The notes under the pieces were generated by a model. The model did not search any database. It worked only from the letters and a program-made list of their open reading frames with translations, and was not told the origin of the DNA. This document shows, piece after piece, positions 18,033-27,055 of a stretch of DNA of 64,000 nt. The position numbers and the translations under genes were made by a program. Numbering within the stretch: position 1 is the stretch's first letter; each line of letters begins with the position of its first letter. The DNA comes from JAZDRH01 sp047470865. Its GTDB lineage: Bacteria; Pseudomonadota; Gammaproteobacteria; Pseudomonadales; Pseudomonadaceae. Where the stretch lies: NCBI RefSeq assembly GCF_047470865.1, contig NZ_JAZDRH010000003.1, positions 124,001 to 188,000 of the forward strand, written 5' to 3'.

Positions 18033-18740
18033 ATGGATTGGAAAATCTTTTTACTACGCGTAGGCGTAGCCATGTTGTTGGGCGCTGTGATTGGTGTCGA
18101 GCGTCAGCTACGCCATCGTTTGGCGGGCTTGCGCACTAATGCTTTGGTGGCATCAGGTGCTTGCTTATTTGTTATGGTTTCTGCCTATACAGGTGACTTT
18201 AGTAGCGCCGGACGTATTGCTGGGCAAGTTGTCTCAGGCATTGGTTTTCTTGGCGCTGGTGTCATTATGCGCGAAGGCTTTAATGTTAGAGGTTTGAATA
18301 CAGCCGCTACCCTATGGTGCTCAGCGGCTATTGGTGTGCTATGTGGACTGGGTTTACTCATAGAAGCGAGCTTGGGCATGCTGGTTATTCTATGTGCCAA
18401 TATATTGCTCCGTGAAGCCGCTCAACGTATTAACAAAATAGAAGTAGTAAATAGCGATCAAGAACAGCATTATCGGGTAAAAATTGTATGCCATGCGGAT
18501 GATGAAGTGCATGTTCGTACCTTATTGCTGCACTCTCTAGGTAATACAGGCTATGCCTTGCAATCGCTATTAAGCGAAGATATTGAAGGCAAATCTAATT
18601 CACTCTGTGTCATGGCAGAGTTAATTTCTAAGGCTGGTGGGCAATCGCAACTAGAGCAGATCGTGAGCCGTATTAGCTTAGAGCGTAGTGTAAGCTCAGT
18701 AAGCTGGAAACTGATTGCTGAGACTGAGGAAGAAATTTAA
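18033..18740 (+). CDS. mgtC: MgtC/SapB family membrane protein
   Basis: MgtC-family protein. In Salmonella and Pseudomonas relatives it supports growth in low Mg2+ and survival in macrophages, and Salmonella MgtC binds the F1Fo ATP synthase. It has 235 residues. The first 130 form about four to five membrane helices with the family blocks GAVIGVERQ, GLRTNALVASGA and GFLGAGVIM; the C-terminal 90 residues are a soluble ACT-like domain. AGGAG lies 10 bases before the start. The position right after mgtE supports a joint role in Mg2+ homeostasis; a virulence role is not shown here. Confidence 0.9.
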   Translation: MDWKIFLLRVGVAMLLGAVIGVERQLRHRLAGLRTNALVASGACLFVMVSAYTGDFSSAGRIAGQVVSGIGFLGAGVIMREGFNVRGLNTAATLWCSAAIGVLCGLGLLIEASLGMLVILCANILLREAAQRINKIEVVNSDQEQHYRVKIVCHADDEVHVRTLLLHSLGNTGYALQSLLSEDIEGKSNSLCVMAELISKAGGQSQLEQIVSRISLERSVSSVSWKLIAETEEEI

Positions 18741-18749
18741 TCTTTACTT

Positions 18750-18790
18750 GTTAAAGAGCCAACTTAGCTCCTATTTTGGCTCTTTAACTT
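18750..18790 (+). terminator. Intrinsic terminator after mgtC
   Basis: A 13-base stem (18750-18762 with 18776-18788) begins 10 bases past the mgtC stop and is followed by a short T-run. It is strong enough to end the mgtC transcript before the broken lipoprotein gene. Confidence 0.75.
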
Positions 18791-18861
18791 TGTATAGGCT
18801 GGTGTGTAGCTGCACCGTTGCGCGGTTTTTCAATCACTTTGATTTTCATGTAAGGATAGCT

Positions 18862-19545
18862 ATAAAGAAGCATCTTTTGTTGGTTGCAATAGTTATGTTG
18901 TTTTTCAGTGGTTGTTCTAACATTGTTGTGCAAGACCCTAAGCAGCCTAATGAGCAGGAATGAATACAGACCTTTTTTATTAGTAATGACAATCTTTATG
19001 CTATTTCTAATACAAGAAGTTATCGTCTTTTTAGCAACAAAGTAGCTGCGTTTCAGCAGTTTACTCAGTCTGAATGGGCAAGTAAGGTGGCTTCTGCTCA
19101 TGCGCAAATGAAGGTGCAAGACCAAGAGCAAGTGGAAGGCACTATCTATTTGTTTATTCCACGCATGCTTATATCAGATGAGCAGTTTGCTAAGTTGCGT
19201 AATGAATATAGATACCCTTTATTTGTGGTGGAATTAGAAATAGATTCAAAGTTTAAAAGCGCAGCACGAGCTGTACTGAATGAAGAGCAATTGCAAGCTT
19301 CTTATCTGCCAATAGTGTATGCCAGAACAGGAAAAATAGTAGAGGTAGAAAATCGCGAGCTAATTTTGCAGCGTTATGCCTTGCCTAAGTCAATAACGAG
19401 TGACATTAGCTATTTTAAAACGAAAAAAGATATTGCCGGCGACGCTAAAGCCGCTGCAACAGTACCACGGATTCCTATTGCTATTATTGTGTCTATTTCC
19501 GTTATGATTATTTGGGGTGCAAGCTGCTCGGTGCATGGCTGCTAA
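18862..19545 (+). pseudogene. Broken lipoprotein gene (in-frame TGA, no normal start)
   Basis: One frame carries a lipoprotein signal peptide (IKKHLLLVAIVMLFFSGCS, with a lipobox ending in the Cys), a short linker ending in NEQE, then a TGA at 18961-18963. The same frame then continues for 193 codons as plausible protein (IQTFFISNDNLYAIS..., through a folded-looking middle) to a C-terminal hydrophobic helix near IPIAIIVSISVMIIWG. The natural start position, seven bases after AAGG, is ATA rather than ATG. The gene therefore looks inactivated by two changes: start loss and a nonsense codon. A GTG at 19087 could start a 152-residue remnant. Readthrough or a sequencing error are alternatives. The family is not recognised. 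Confidence 0.55.
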
Positions 19546-19560
19546 AATCAGAACATTAAA

Positions 19561-19597
19561 AAGGGCTACTTATTACTTATAAGTAGCCCTTTGTTTT
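19561..19597. terminator. Bidirectional terminator, lipoprotein remnant/ilvD
   Basis: A 12-base stem (19561-19572 with 19580-19591) with a 7-base loop, flanked by A-run on the left and T-run on the right, lies between two convergent genes. It can act as an intrinsic terminator in both directions. Confidence 0.85.
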
Positions 19598-21435
19598 TAG
19601 TCGTCTAATAAGCTTTTATCACGTACAGCGCCTTTATCTGCACTGGTAGCTAACAAGGCGTAAGCTTTTAATGCTGTGGATACTTTACGTGAGCGAGGTG
19701 TTGCAGGTTTCCAGCCTTTAGCATCTTGTTGGGCACGACGCTGTTCTAATTCAGCATCGCTGACTAAGAGGTTAATGCTACGTTCTGGGATGTTAATTAG
19801 AATACGGTCGCCATTTTCTACTAAGCCAATAGCACCACCAGCTGCCGCTTCAGGTGACGCATGGCCGATAGATAAACCCGAAGTGCCGCCTGAAAAACGT
19901 CCATCAGTTAATAGTGCGCAGGATTTACCCAAACCTTTTGATTTTAAGTAAGAAGTTGGGTAGAGCATTTCTTGCATGCCTGGCCCGCCTTTAGGGCCTT
20001 CGTAGCGAATAATAACGACATCGCCTGCTTGAACTTCATCAGCAAGAATACCTTTTACCGCTGCATCTTGGCTTTCAAAGATTTTGGCGCTGCCTTCGAA
20101 CACTAAAATAGATTCATCAACCCCAGCGGTTTTTACAACGCAGCCATCTTTGGCGATATTACCATAAAGTACAGCTAAGCCACCTTCGGTTGAGTAGGCG
20201 TGTTCTAGATCGCGAATGCAGCCTTCGCTACGGTCTAAATCAAGGCTTTCCCAGCGTGAGTCTTGGCTAAAGGCAACCTGTGTTGGAATGCCACCAGGAC
20301 CTGCCTTGAAAAAACGATGCACGTCTTGATCCTGTGTGATGCGAATATCCCATTTAGCAATAGCATCAGCCATTGTTGGGCTATGCACTGTTGGTAAGTC
20401 AGTATGCAATAAGCCCGCACGTGAAAGTTCACCTAAAATACTGAAAATACCACCTGCACGATGCACATCTTCCATGTGATATTTTTGGATATTTGGTGCA
20501 ACTTTGCATAATTGCGGTACACGGCGTGATAGGCGGTCAATATCACGCAGGTCAAAATTCACCTCGCCTTCTTGTGCAGCAGCCAATAAGTGCAAAATAG
20601 TATTGGTTGAGCCGCCCATTGCAATATCTAAGGTCATGGCGTTTTCAAAGGCTTTCACGTTGGCAATATTGCGCGGTAGAGCGCGCTCATCGTTATCTTG
20701 GTAATAACGTTTGCATAGCTCAACTATGGTGCGTCCTGCTTGCAAGAACAGTTGTTTACGGTCAGCGTGAGTCGCTAAAGTGGAGCCATTTCCAGGTAAA
20801 GATAGCCCCAGCGCTTCAGTTAAACAGTTCATTGAGTTGGCGGTGAACATGCCTGAACAAGAGCCGCAGGTTGGGCAGGCGCTACGTTCATATTCAGCTA
20901 CTTTTTCATCGCTGCAGCTGTCATCAGCGGCAATCACCATGGCATCTACAAGGTCTAAACCGTGGTTGGCTAGTTTTGTTTTTCCAGCTTCCATAGGGCC
21001 GCCTGAGACAAAGACCACAGGAATATTTAGGCGCAATGCTGCCATTAACATGCCGGGAGTGATTTTATCGCAGTTAGAGATACAAACTAACGCATCAGCA
21101 CAATGGGCGTTAACCATGTATTCGACAGAGTCGGCAATAATTTCTCGGCTAGGTAGCGAATAGAGCATGCCGTCGTGCCCCATAGCGATACCATCATCTA
21201 CCGCAATGGTATTGAACTCTTTGGCTACGCCGCCTGCACGCTCAATTTCACGCGCCACCAGCTGCCCGAGGTCTTTCAGGTGTACATGCCCAGGTACAAA
21301 CTGGGTGAAAGAGTTGGCAATAGCAATAATAGGTTTTTGAAAGTCTTCATCTTTCATTCCAGTGGCGCGCCATAATGCGCGGGCACCAGCCATATTACGA
21401 CCGAAAGTAGAGGTTTTTGAGCGATAATCAGGCAT
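19597..21435 (-). CDS. ilvD: Dihydroxy-acid dehydratase
   Basis: Iron-sulfur enzyme of valine and isoleucine synthesis that converts dihydroxy acids to 2-oxo acids. I choose the ATG at 21435, which gives MPDYRSKTSTFGRNMAGARA as in other IlvD proteins; an upstream start would add five residues. The product has 612 residues. Cluster cysteines are seen in CISNCDKITPGM and ACPTCGSCSGMFTANSMNC. It stands alone on the minus strand, with a bidirectional terminator at its end. It supplies the same pathway as ilvA in this window. Confidence 0.96.
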   Translation of the reverse strand: MPDYRSKTSTFGRNMAGARALWRATGMKDEDFQKPIIAIANSFTQFVPGHVHLKDLGQLVAREIERAGGVAKEFNTIAVDDGIAMGHDGMLYSLPSREIIADSVEYMVNAHCADALVCISNCDKITPGMLMAALRLNIPVVFVSGGPMEAGKTKLANHGLDLVDAMVIAADDSCSDEKVAEYERSACPTCGSCSGMFTANSMNCLTEALGLSLPGNGSTLATHADRKQLFLQAGRTIVELCKRYYQDNDERALPRNIANVKAFENAMTLDIAMGGSTNTILHLLAAAQEGEVNFDLRDIDRLSRRVPQLCKVAPNIQKYHMEDVHRAGGIFSILGELSRAGLLHTDLPTVHSPTMADAIAKWDIRITQDQDVHRFFKAGPGGIPTQVAFSQDSRWESLDLDRSEGCIRDLEHAYSTEGGLAVLYGNIAKDGCVVKTAGVDESILVFEGSAKIFESQDAAVKGILADEVQAGDVVIIRYEGPKGGPGMQEMLYPTSYLKSKGLGKSCALLTDGRFSGGTSGLSIGHASPEAAAGGAIGLVENGDRILINIPERSINLLVSDAELEQRRAQQDAKGWKPATPRSRKVSTALKAYALLATSADKGAVRDKSLLDD

Positions 21436-21614
21436 GACGGTTTCCAGCACTATAAAAATGGTATGAACGAGTTATTGCACACTTGCAGAACTGTCGCGGG
21501 ATGTCCGTACGGTTGGCAAAGTAAGCGGGTTTCCACAGTGTAGTGGCAGCCAATTTTGATTCTATGCCAGCCTTCGCAGGATAAGCAAAGACTGACTATG
21601 GATTAGCAAGAAAA

Positions 21615-22811
21615 TTAACTATTTGGCAAAATACGACAAATAAAATGCTTCAAATAACTGCTTTCAGCAATGGCAGGATGTGCCGGAACATCAGGGCTTT
21701 GGCCTTGGCGTTCCAATACTTGTAAGTTGCGATCAAGGTGGCGAGCGCTAGCAAGTAAGCTGCTTTGCATTTCTTCTTGGCTAAAAAATAAAGAACGTGT
21801 AGATACCATAAACAAACCGTCTTTGGCTAGCAAGCGCATTGCCCCCTCATATAGTCGACGGTAGCCTGCTTCACCTGTTTTAAAGTCTTTTTTACGGCGA
21901 ATAAAATCAGGTGGATCAGCCAAAATAATATCGAATCGTTCTTCGGTCGACTTGAGCGTATCTAAGCCAGCCAGAACATCGCCTTGATAGCATTCAATCA
22001 AGTCAGCAACATGATTGTCTTCAGCATTGGCAAGCAAAACATCTGTTAAGTCTTGGCTATGCTCTAAACAAACAACTTGGCTTGCGCCGTTTACAGCGGC
22101 ATTCAATGCCCAGTCACCAACACCAGCATAGAGGCTAAGTACGCGTTTTCCTTGCACATAATCTGCAAGTCGAGCGCGATTTAAGCGTTGGTCATAGTTC
22201 CAAGGTGCGCGTTTTTTCAGCAGCAAAGGGCTGACATAGCGAATACCGTTTTCAATAACTTCTACCGCATCATCATCATCGCCATAGGCCGTTTCTAGGT
22301 ATTTTTCTAGCCCTTCTAAATCACGGTTGGGCAGGTCGTTACGCCAGATAATAGTGCGCGCTTTGCAGCTTTTTACTAAGGCTTCAACAATGCTGTCTTT
22401 TAGCCGCTCCATAGCTTGAGTGCTAATTTGCACACTAAATACGTCACCAAAACGATCAATTTCAAGACCTGGTAATAAATCTGCTTCAGCATTGATGAGA
22501 CGATAAAAGGGACTTTCAAATAGGTTTTCACGTAATGACAGTGCTACTTTTAGGCGATGGATTAGCAGTGATTTGTCTAAACTGTAGCCAGTATCGCGTG
22601 ATACTATGCGCGCGCATACGAGTTGTTGTGGGTTTAATGCGGCTACGCCCATAGGTTTGCCATTGGCATTTTCAACGATGACTTGATCACCCATTTGGAA
22701 GTCACCTAAAGGGGTTGCTTTGGTGTCAACCTCATTGCTGTAAATCCAAAGGTGGCCACTGCGCAAGCGGCGGTCAGCATTGGGCTTTAAACGCAAAACC
22801 GGCAAATTCAT
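21615..22811 (-). CDS. rlmI: 23S rRNA cytosine-1962 C5-methyltransferase (RlmI family)
   Basis: SAM-dependent RNA methyltransferase of the RlmI/YccW family, which makes m5C1962 in 23S rRNA. I choose the ATG at 22811 (MNLPVLRLKPNADRRL), with GGAG nine bases upstream; 398 residues compare with 396 in E. coli. An N-terminal PUA domain (to about 80; SGHLWIYSNEV) precedes an EEHEE-like middle and a Rossmann domain with LSLYAGVGDWAL (SAM), ILADPPDFIRRK (motif IV) and a late TRS motif. It is divergent from the beta-propeller gene at 22901. Confidence 0.88.
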   Translation of the reverse strand: MNLPVLRLKPNADRRLRSGHLWIYSNEVDTKATPLGDFQMGDQVIVENANGKPMGVAALNPQQLVCARIVSRDTGYSLDKSLLIHRLKVALSLRENLFESPFYRLINAEADLLPGLEIDRFGDVFSVQISTQAMERLKDSIVEALVKSCKARTIIWRNDLPNRDLEGLEKYLETAYGDDDDAVEVIENGIRYVSPLLLKKRAPWNYDQRLNRARLADYVQGKRVLSLYAGVGDWALNAAVNGASQVVCLEHSQDLTDVLLANAEDNHVADLIECYQGDVLAGLDTLKSTEERFDIILADPPDFIRRKKDFKTGEAGYRRLYEGAMRLLAKDGLFMVSTRSLFFSQEEMQSSLLASARHLDRNLQVLERQGQSPDVPAHPAIAESSYLKHFICRILPNS

Positions 22812-22900
22812 AAGGATCTCCACTGTCAAAACTAATTTGCACGAGCCTTGTCTATTTAAGCCCGTTTTTCATTTTGACTATTATAGGTAGTTCGCAAACG

Positions 22901-23806
22901 ATGCGTAGCGCTAATTCGCCTTGGGCACTAATAACTTTTTTGATTGTTTTTATTTTGGCTATTTTGACTGTAGTTCTACAGTGGGATAAGCAGGTTATGC
23001 TGTGGTGGCAAGAGCATCACACCAGTCTAGAAGAGCGCCAACGTAGTATTTGGCTACCTAATTATGAGGTGGCAATTGAGGCTAAGGTTATTGCAAAAAT
23101 TGGTGAGGAAGAAACCTCAGGTCTAAGCTGGAACGATCAAAGCAATACCTTATTCACAGTGACAGGACAAAAAACACAAATTGCTGAAATGTCATTAACA
23201 GGGGAAACCTTACGCGTTATTCAGTTAGAAGGTTTTGGCGATCTTGAAGCAATTGAAGTGCTCGATGACGGCTATGTGGCTGTGATTAATGAGCGTAATG
23301 GGCAGCTAAAAATTTTTAAGTTGCCTACAGAAGATCAAACAGTCCATTTGAAAGACGTAGAGATCGTTGAGATTGGTATCGGCGATGGCGGCAATAAAGG
23401 CATTGAGGGCATGGCCTGGGATTACAAAAATAAAGTGTTATGGGTAGCCAAAGAGCGCGATCCTAAAGGGTTATTTACGGTTGATATCAAAAGTAGGCCA
23501 GTGAAAGTTACGCAGGTCGCAAGTAAAGGCATTTTTATGAAAGATTTTTCAGCGATGGAGGTAGACCCACGCACAGGTCATCTTATTGTGCTGTCGGATC
23601 AATCGCAGATGCTCATGGAAGTCAGCCCAGAAGGCAAGCCTGTTAGTTATATGAAACTCACATTAGGTGCTAATGGTTTAGCAAGCACCATTGATCAAGC
23701 TGAAGGTGTGGCGATGGACGATAAAGGCAATATTTTTATGGTCGCTGAGCCTAATCTGTTTTACTGGTTTGCGACGCCTGAGTCTGCGGCGGCAGTGGGC
23801 AAATAA
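22901..23806 (+). CDS. SdiA-regulated-type (YjiK family) membrane-anchored beta-propeller
   Basis: A 301-residue protein with one N-terminal membrane helix (about residues 8-30) and a periplasmic part resembling the SdiA-regulated/YjiK domain, a phytase/strictosidine-synthase-like beta-propeller. Repeated blade motifs are visible: SGLSWNDQSNTLFTVT, DLEAIEVLDDGYVAVINE, IEGMAWDYKNKVLWVAKE and AEGVAMDDKGNIFMVAEPN. I choose the ATG at 22901; a TTG 27 bases upstream is also open. The family's function is unknown; despite the name, control by SdiA is not implied here. It may bind an outer-membrane or cell-wall partner. Confidence 0.75.
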   Translation: MRSANSPWALITFLIVFILAILTVVLQWDKQVMLWWQEHHTSLEERQRSIWLPNYEVAIEAKVIAKIGEEETSGLSWNDQSNTLFTVTGQKTQIAEMSLTGETLRVIQLEGFGDLEAIEVLDDGYVAVINERNGQLKIFKLPTEDQTVHLKDVEIVEIGIGDGGNKGIEGMAWDYKNKVLWVAKERDPKGLFTVDIKSRPVKVTQVASKGIFMKDFSAMEVDPRTGHLIVLSDQSQMLMEVSPEGKPVSYMKLTLGANGLASTIDQAEGVAMDDKGNIFMVAEPNLFYWFATPESAAAVGK

Positions 23807-24211
23807 TCTATTACTGGCGTAAAAACGGTGCTAAAGAAATTTTCGGCCTTAGTGGTTTGGCGCTAGGGCTGAAAATAGTAACAAGTAAATCTTGTGTGGC
23901 GTGCTCAGGTAATAGCGTTAGCTGCCTTGGGCACGTAATCAGGTGGTAAGTTGCGCCATTCCAGCGCCTGCTGTCATAGCGACTAATACTCAATTGTTAG
24001 CCGTAGTTTTTGGCAGAAAAGATTTCACGCCTACCTTTAGTTTTGGATAGCAAAGCCTAACGCTGCGGCAGTGCATGCAGATAAGCTTGATGTTATTGCA
24101 ACTTTGTATGCTGGTGTTGTGCTCTAAGCATGATGTATAAAGGGGTGACTTTGCTAGTAGAGCCTTATCGATCACCCTATTACTGTACATTAAAACAAAG
24201 GTTAGCCCAAT
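23807..24211. other. 405-base gap without a convincing gene
   Basis: Between the propeller gene and tetR there are only short overlapping minus-strand frames (to 24190) and no start with a good Shine-Dalgarno. Small pieces read like protein in both directions, for example ending PLRPKISLAPFLRQ on the minus strand. They do not join in one frame, so this may be a decayed gene. I see no RNA gene or repeat. Confidence 0.4.
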
Positions 24212-24826
24212 TTAGGGTTGAGCTTGAAAAATAGGCCAAGCTTGTATCGCATTAAAAATAACGTGATTGAGTTCTTCTAAGCTGGCACCATCGCAGGCTT
24301 GCACAGTTAGGCCATTGATAACAGTAAGATAAAAATCAGTGATGGCCTGTATGGGAGCGTTAGCGGCGACATCGCCTTGTTCTATGCCAAGTTGTAACCG
24401 TTGCAGCAAATGCTGTTTATAGCTTTTGCGTTTTTCTTGCACATTGTGTTGCACTTCCGGAATTTCATGCGCACCGCTCATAGTGGCTGTGATGAGCATG
24501 CAACCCATAGGCTTATCTGGTTGAACTAGTCTTTTGGCTGAATCGTACATCAGTAATTCAAAAGCAACTTTGGCGGTTTTAGCCTTTTCCATAATAGGTA
24601 GAATAGGGCAGGCTTCATGTGTGAGATAATAATCAATACAACGATTAAATAACGAAGCTTTATCGCCAAAACTACAATACAAGCTAGGCGCAGTAATGCC
24701 TAAAGCCTGTGTTAAGTCGCTAATAGACGTAGCAATATAGCCATTTTGCCAAAATAATAACATGGCTTTTTGTAAGGCTTCTTGTTCGTCAAAGCGTTTA
24801 GGGCGTCCGCGTTTTGTAGTACTCAT
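24212..24826 (-). CDS. TetR/AcrR family repressor
   Basis: A 204-residue regulator. The N-terminal helix-turn-helix spans about 10-55 (GRPKRFDEQEALQKAMLLFWQNG..., SISDLTQALGITAPSLYCSFGDK), and the C-terminal part is an all-helical ligand and dimer domain of the TetR_C type found in AcrR/NemR-like proteins. It is divergent from an MFS exporter, the usual arrangement for local control of an efflux pump. The 170-base spacer carries three related operator-like words, so it probably represses both itself and the exporter. The inducer cannot be read from the sequence. Confidence 0.88.
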   Translation of the reverse strand: MSTTKRGRPKRFDEQEALQKAMLLFWQNGYIATSISDLTQALGITAPSLYCSFGDKASLFNRCIDYYLTHEACPILPIMEKAKTAKVAFELLMYDSAKRLVQPDKPMGCMLITATMSGAHEIPEVQHNVQEKRKSYKQHLLQRLQLGIEQGDVAANAPIQAITDFYLTVINGLTVQACDGASLEELNHVIFNAIQAWPIFQAQP

Positions 24827-24876
24827 AATCTCACGTTGTTCAGCAAATGATGCGCTCCACAGTATGATTTAATTTT

Positions 24877-24978
24877 GTAACGATTGCTAAAAAAATAATT
24901 GACAGCCGTCAGCAACCTATGAAAAATAGCTGCTCTATTTTATAGCGATCATTATAAAAATAGAATTTATAGCGATCA
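24877..24978. promoter_or_regulatory. Repeated operator-like sites between tetR and the MFS gene
   Basis: Two identical direct repeats, TATAGCGATCA at 24941-24951 and 24968-24978, lie 27 bases apart just before the MFS start. A related inverted word, TAGCAATCGTTAC when read on the minus strand, is at 24877-24889 near tetR. The similarity TAGC(A/G)ATC(A/G)T suggests binding sites for the neighbouring TetR-type protein. This is inference from layout. Confidence 0.45.
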
Positions 24979-24996
24979 ATTTCTTTTGGTACTTGT

Positions 24997-26205
24997 ATGA
25001 CAACATCTCATTCTCCGTCGCATAATGGTAGCTGGCTGGCGTTACTTTCGGCAACTTTTGCTTGTTTTATCATTGTGACAGGCGAGTTTTTGGCTATTAG
25101 TGTTCTCAATAATATTGCCCATGATTTTCAAATATCCGTAGGTTCAGCGGGCTTAACAGTCACTGTAACCTCTATTGCAGGCATGATGTCTTCATTGTTT
25201 ATTCCTATTTATGCGAAAAATTTAGATAGACGTATTGTGCTCTTGTTGTTGGTTGGGCTGATGATTGTGGCTAATTTGATTACCGCTTTAGCTACAGATT
25301 TTACTTTAGTACTCATTGGGCGCTTTGCTTTAGGCATTGCTCTAGGGGGCTTTTGGGGTGTGGCTGCAGGTTTGGTGTTACGTTTAGCGCCTACTCGTTT
25401 GTCCGTTGCGACCGCAGTGACCATCTTTTTTTCAGCAGTCACCTTAGTCACTGTGATTGGCGTACCTTTAGGCGCTTGGCTAGCGGATCACTATAGCTGG
25501 CGCACACCTTATTGGGCGTTAGTGGTGGCAGGTTTGCTAGCGTGGGTTTTGCAGTATATTTCATTGCCAAGTTTAAAACCCACCTCTGTTTTACGCTGGA
25601 AAGAGCTACTGTTAATGCCTTCACACCCTATTGCACGTAAAGGCTTAATTTTATTCACACTAATCTTTTTAGCGCATTTCTCTGTGTATAACTATTTCAC
25701 CGCTTTCTTTAAGAAAACTGCAGGCTTTTCAGATTCAGAAATATCAGGCTTATTATTGGTTTTTGGCGTGGCAAGCGTAGTGGGTAATCTGCTAGCAGGT
25801 TATTTGGGTAGATATAATATCCGTTATAACTTTGCGCTAAGTGCATTTTTGCTGAGTTTGACGTTTGCCTTATTTGCTGTTTCAGCCATTAACGTTTGGG
25901 TTGCAGTTACCTTAATTTCATTGTGGGGTATTGCATCAGGGCTGGTTCCTGCCAGCATCAATATCTGGATGCATATTCATGTGCCGCATCTGATTGAAAA
26001 AGGCTCGGCACTAATAACCTTTATGTTCTTAATCTTAATTACTATTGGTAGCTTAGTTGGCGGATTTATTATGGATTACTACAGCGGCATAGTACTGATG
26101 CTAAGTATGCTGGGGATTGCTATGTTGGCGTTGTTATTAGTTTTTACCATGGCAAAAGGGCTGTCGAATACATCAGCGCAGTGCTCAACGACAGATGCCT
26201 GTTAA
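24997..26205 (+). CDS. MFS exporter (sugar/drug efflux type)
   Basis: A 402-residue major facilitator with twelve predicted membrane helices. The opening FACFIIVTGEFLAISVLNNIAHDF and the loop NLDRRIVLL after helix 2 resemble the AraJ/SotB/YdhP drug-H+ antiporter branch. The substrate is unknown. It is divergent from a TetR-type repressor with shared spacer repeats, which makes inducible efflux likely. The nearest downstream gene, rpiA, is convergent. Confidence 0.82.
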   Translation: MTTSHSPSHNGSWLALLSATFACFIIVTGEFLAISVLNNIAHDFQISVGSAGLTVTVTSIAGMMSSLFIPIYAKNLDRRIVLLLLVGLMIVANLITALATDFTLVLIGRFALGIALGGFWGVAAGLVLRLAPTRLSVATAVTIFFSAVTLVTVIGVPLGAWLADHYSWRTPYWALVVAGLLAWVLQYISLPSLKPTSVLRWKELLLMPSHPIARKGLILFTLIFLAHFSVYNYFTAFFKKTAGFSDSEISGLLLVFGVASVVGNLLAGYLGRYNIRYNFALSAFLLSLTFALFAVSAINVWVAVTLISLWGIASGLVPASINIWMHIHVPHLIEKGSALITFMFLILITIGSLVGGFIMDYYSGIVLMLSMLGIAMLALLLVFTMAKGLSNTSAQCSTTDAC

Positions 26206-26260
26206 TCTGCTAAACCAGTAAAAAGCAGTAATAGCTGATGTGCTATTACTGCGCATAGGC

Positions 26261-26932
26261 TTAGGGTTTTAATGTTTCTACGCCATTTACTGTACCCAGT
26301 AAAAGCACATCGGCTGGGCGTGCTGCAAATAAGCCATTCGTTACAACGCCTACAATATTGTTTAGCGCGATTTCTAATTCGACAGGATGGTTAATTTGCA
26401 TGTTATGCACGTCTAGAATCACATTGCCGTTATCAGTAACAACGCCTTGGCGGTAAACAGGGTCACCACCAAGCTTTACAATTTGACGTGCAACATAACT
26501 ACGTGCCATAGGAATAACCTCTACAGGTAGAGGGAAGTTACCCAACACTTCTACTTTTTTACTGCCGTCAGCAATGCAAATAAAGGTTTTAGCGACAGCG
26601 GCGACAATTTTTTCACGCGTAAGTGCTGCACCACCGCCTTTGATGAGTGCTAAATTGGCATCGGCCTCGTCAGCCCCGTCAATATAATAATCAAGGCTGG
26701 CAACAGTGTTTAAGTCATACACTTCAATACCGTGTTTTTTTAAGCGCTCGGCTGTAGCCTCAGAGCTAGCAACAGCACCGGCAAAATCGCCACGTAAATC
26801 AGCCAGCCTATCAATAAAAAAATTGGCAGTTGAGCCAGTGCCAATACCAAGAACAGTATCCTTAGCTAAATAAGGGCGGATGTAGTCAATTGCCGCCTTG
26901 GCAACAGCTTGCTTTAATTGATCTTGATTCAC
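26261..26932 (-). CDS. rpiA: Ribose-5-phosphate isomerase A
   Basis: Interconverts ribose-5-phosphate and ribulose-5-phosphate in the pentose phosphate pathway. I choose the GTG at 26932, which gives MNQDQLKQAVAKAA as in Pseudomonas RpiA (223 residues); an upstream GTG adds four residues. Catalytic and binding motifs are GIGTGSTANFFI, SSEATAERL, DGADEADANL and GGGAALTREKI. No good Shine-Dalgarno is seen for either start. It is divergent from ilvA, as in P. aeruginosa. Confidence 0.95.
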   Translation of the reverse strand: MNQDQLKQAVAKAAIDYIRPYLAKDTVLGIGTGSTANFFIDRLADLRGDFAGAVASSEATAERLKKHGIEVYDLNTVASLDYYIDGADEADANLALIKGGGAALTREKIVAAVAKTFICIADGSKKVEVLGNFPLPVEVIPMARSYVARQIVKLGGDPVYRQGVVTDNGNVILDVHNMQINHPVELEIALNNIVGVVTNGLFAARPADVLLLGTVNGVETLKP

Positions 26933-27055
26933 AGGGAGGTCCACACTTGGTTGTAAATTGCGGTGATTATACGCTTTTGTTTAGTTTTGGTGTGGTTGTT
27001 CGCCAGTTCGTGGAGTAGACTCATAGGCTTTCGTTAATTTCTAGAATTTCCCGCC

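Noticed and set aside
18715..18963. 82-residue plus frame overlapping the end of mgtC as a complete gene
   Set aside because: Its first half overlaps the mgtC coding end and terminator; only the last 34 codons carry a lipoprotein signal, which belongs with the downstream frame as a pseudogene.
18784..19131. 115-residue minus-strand frame
   Set aside because: It is antisense to the lipoprotein remnant, basic and leucine-rich without a domain or ribosome-binding site.
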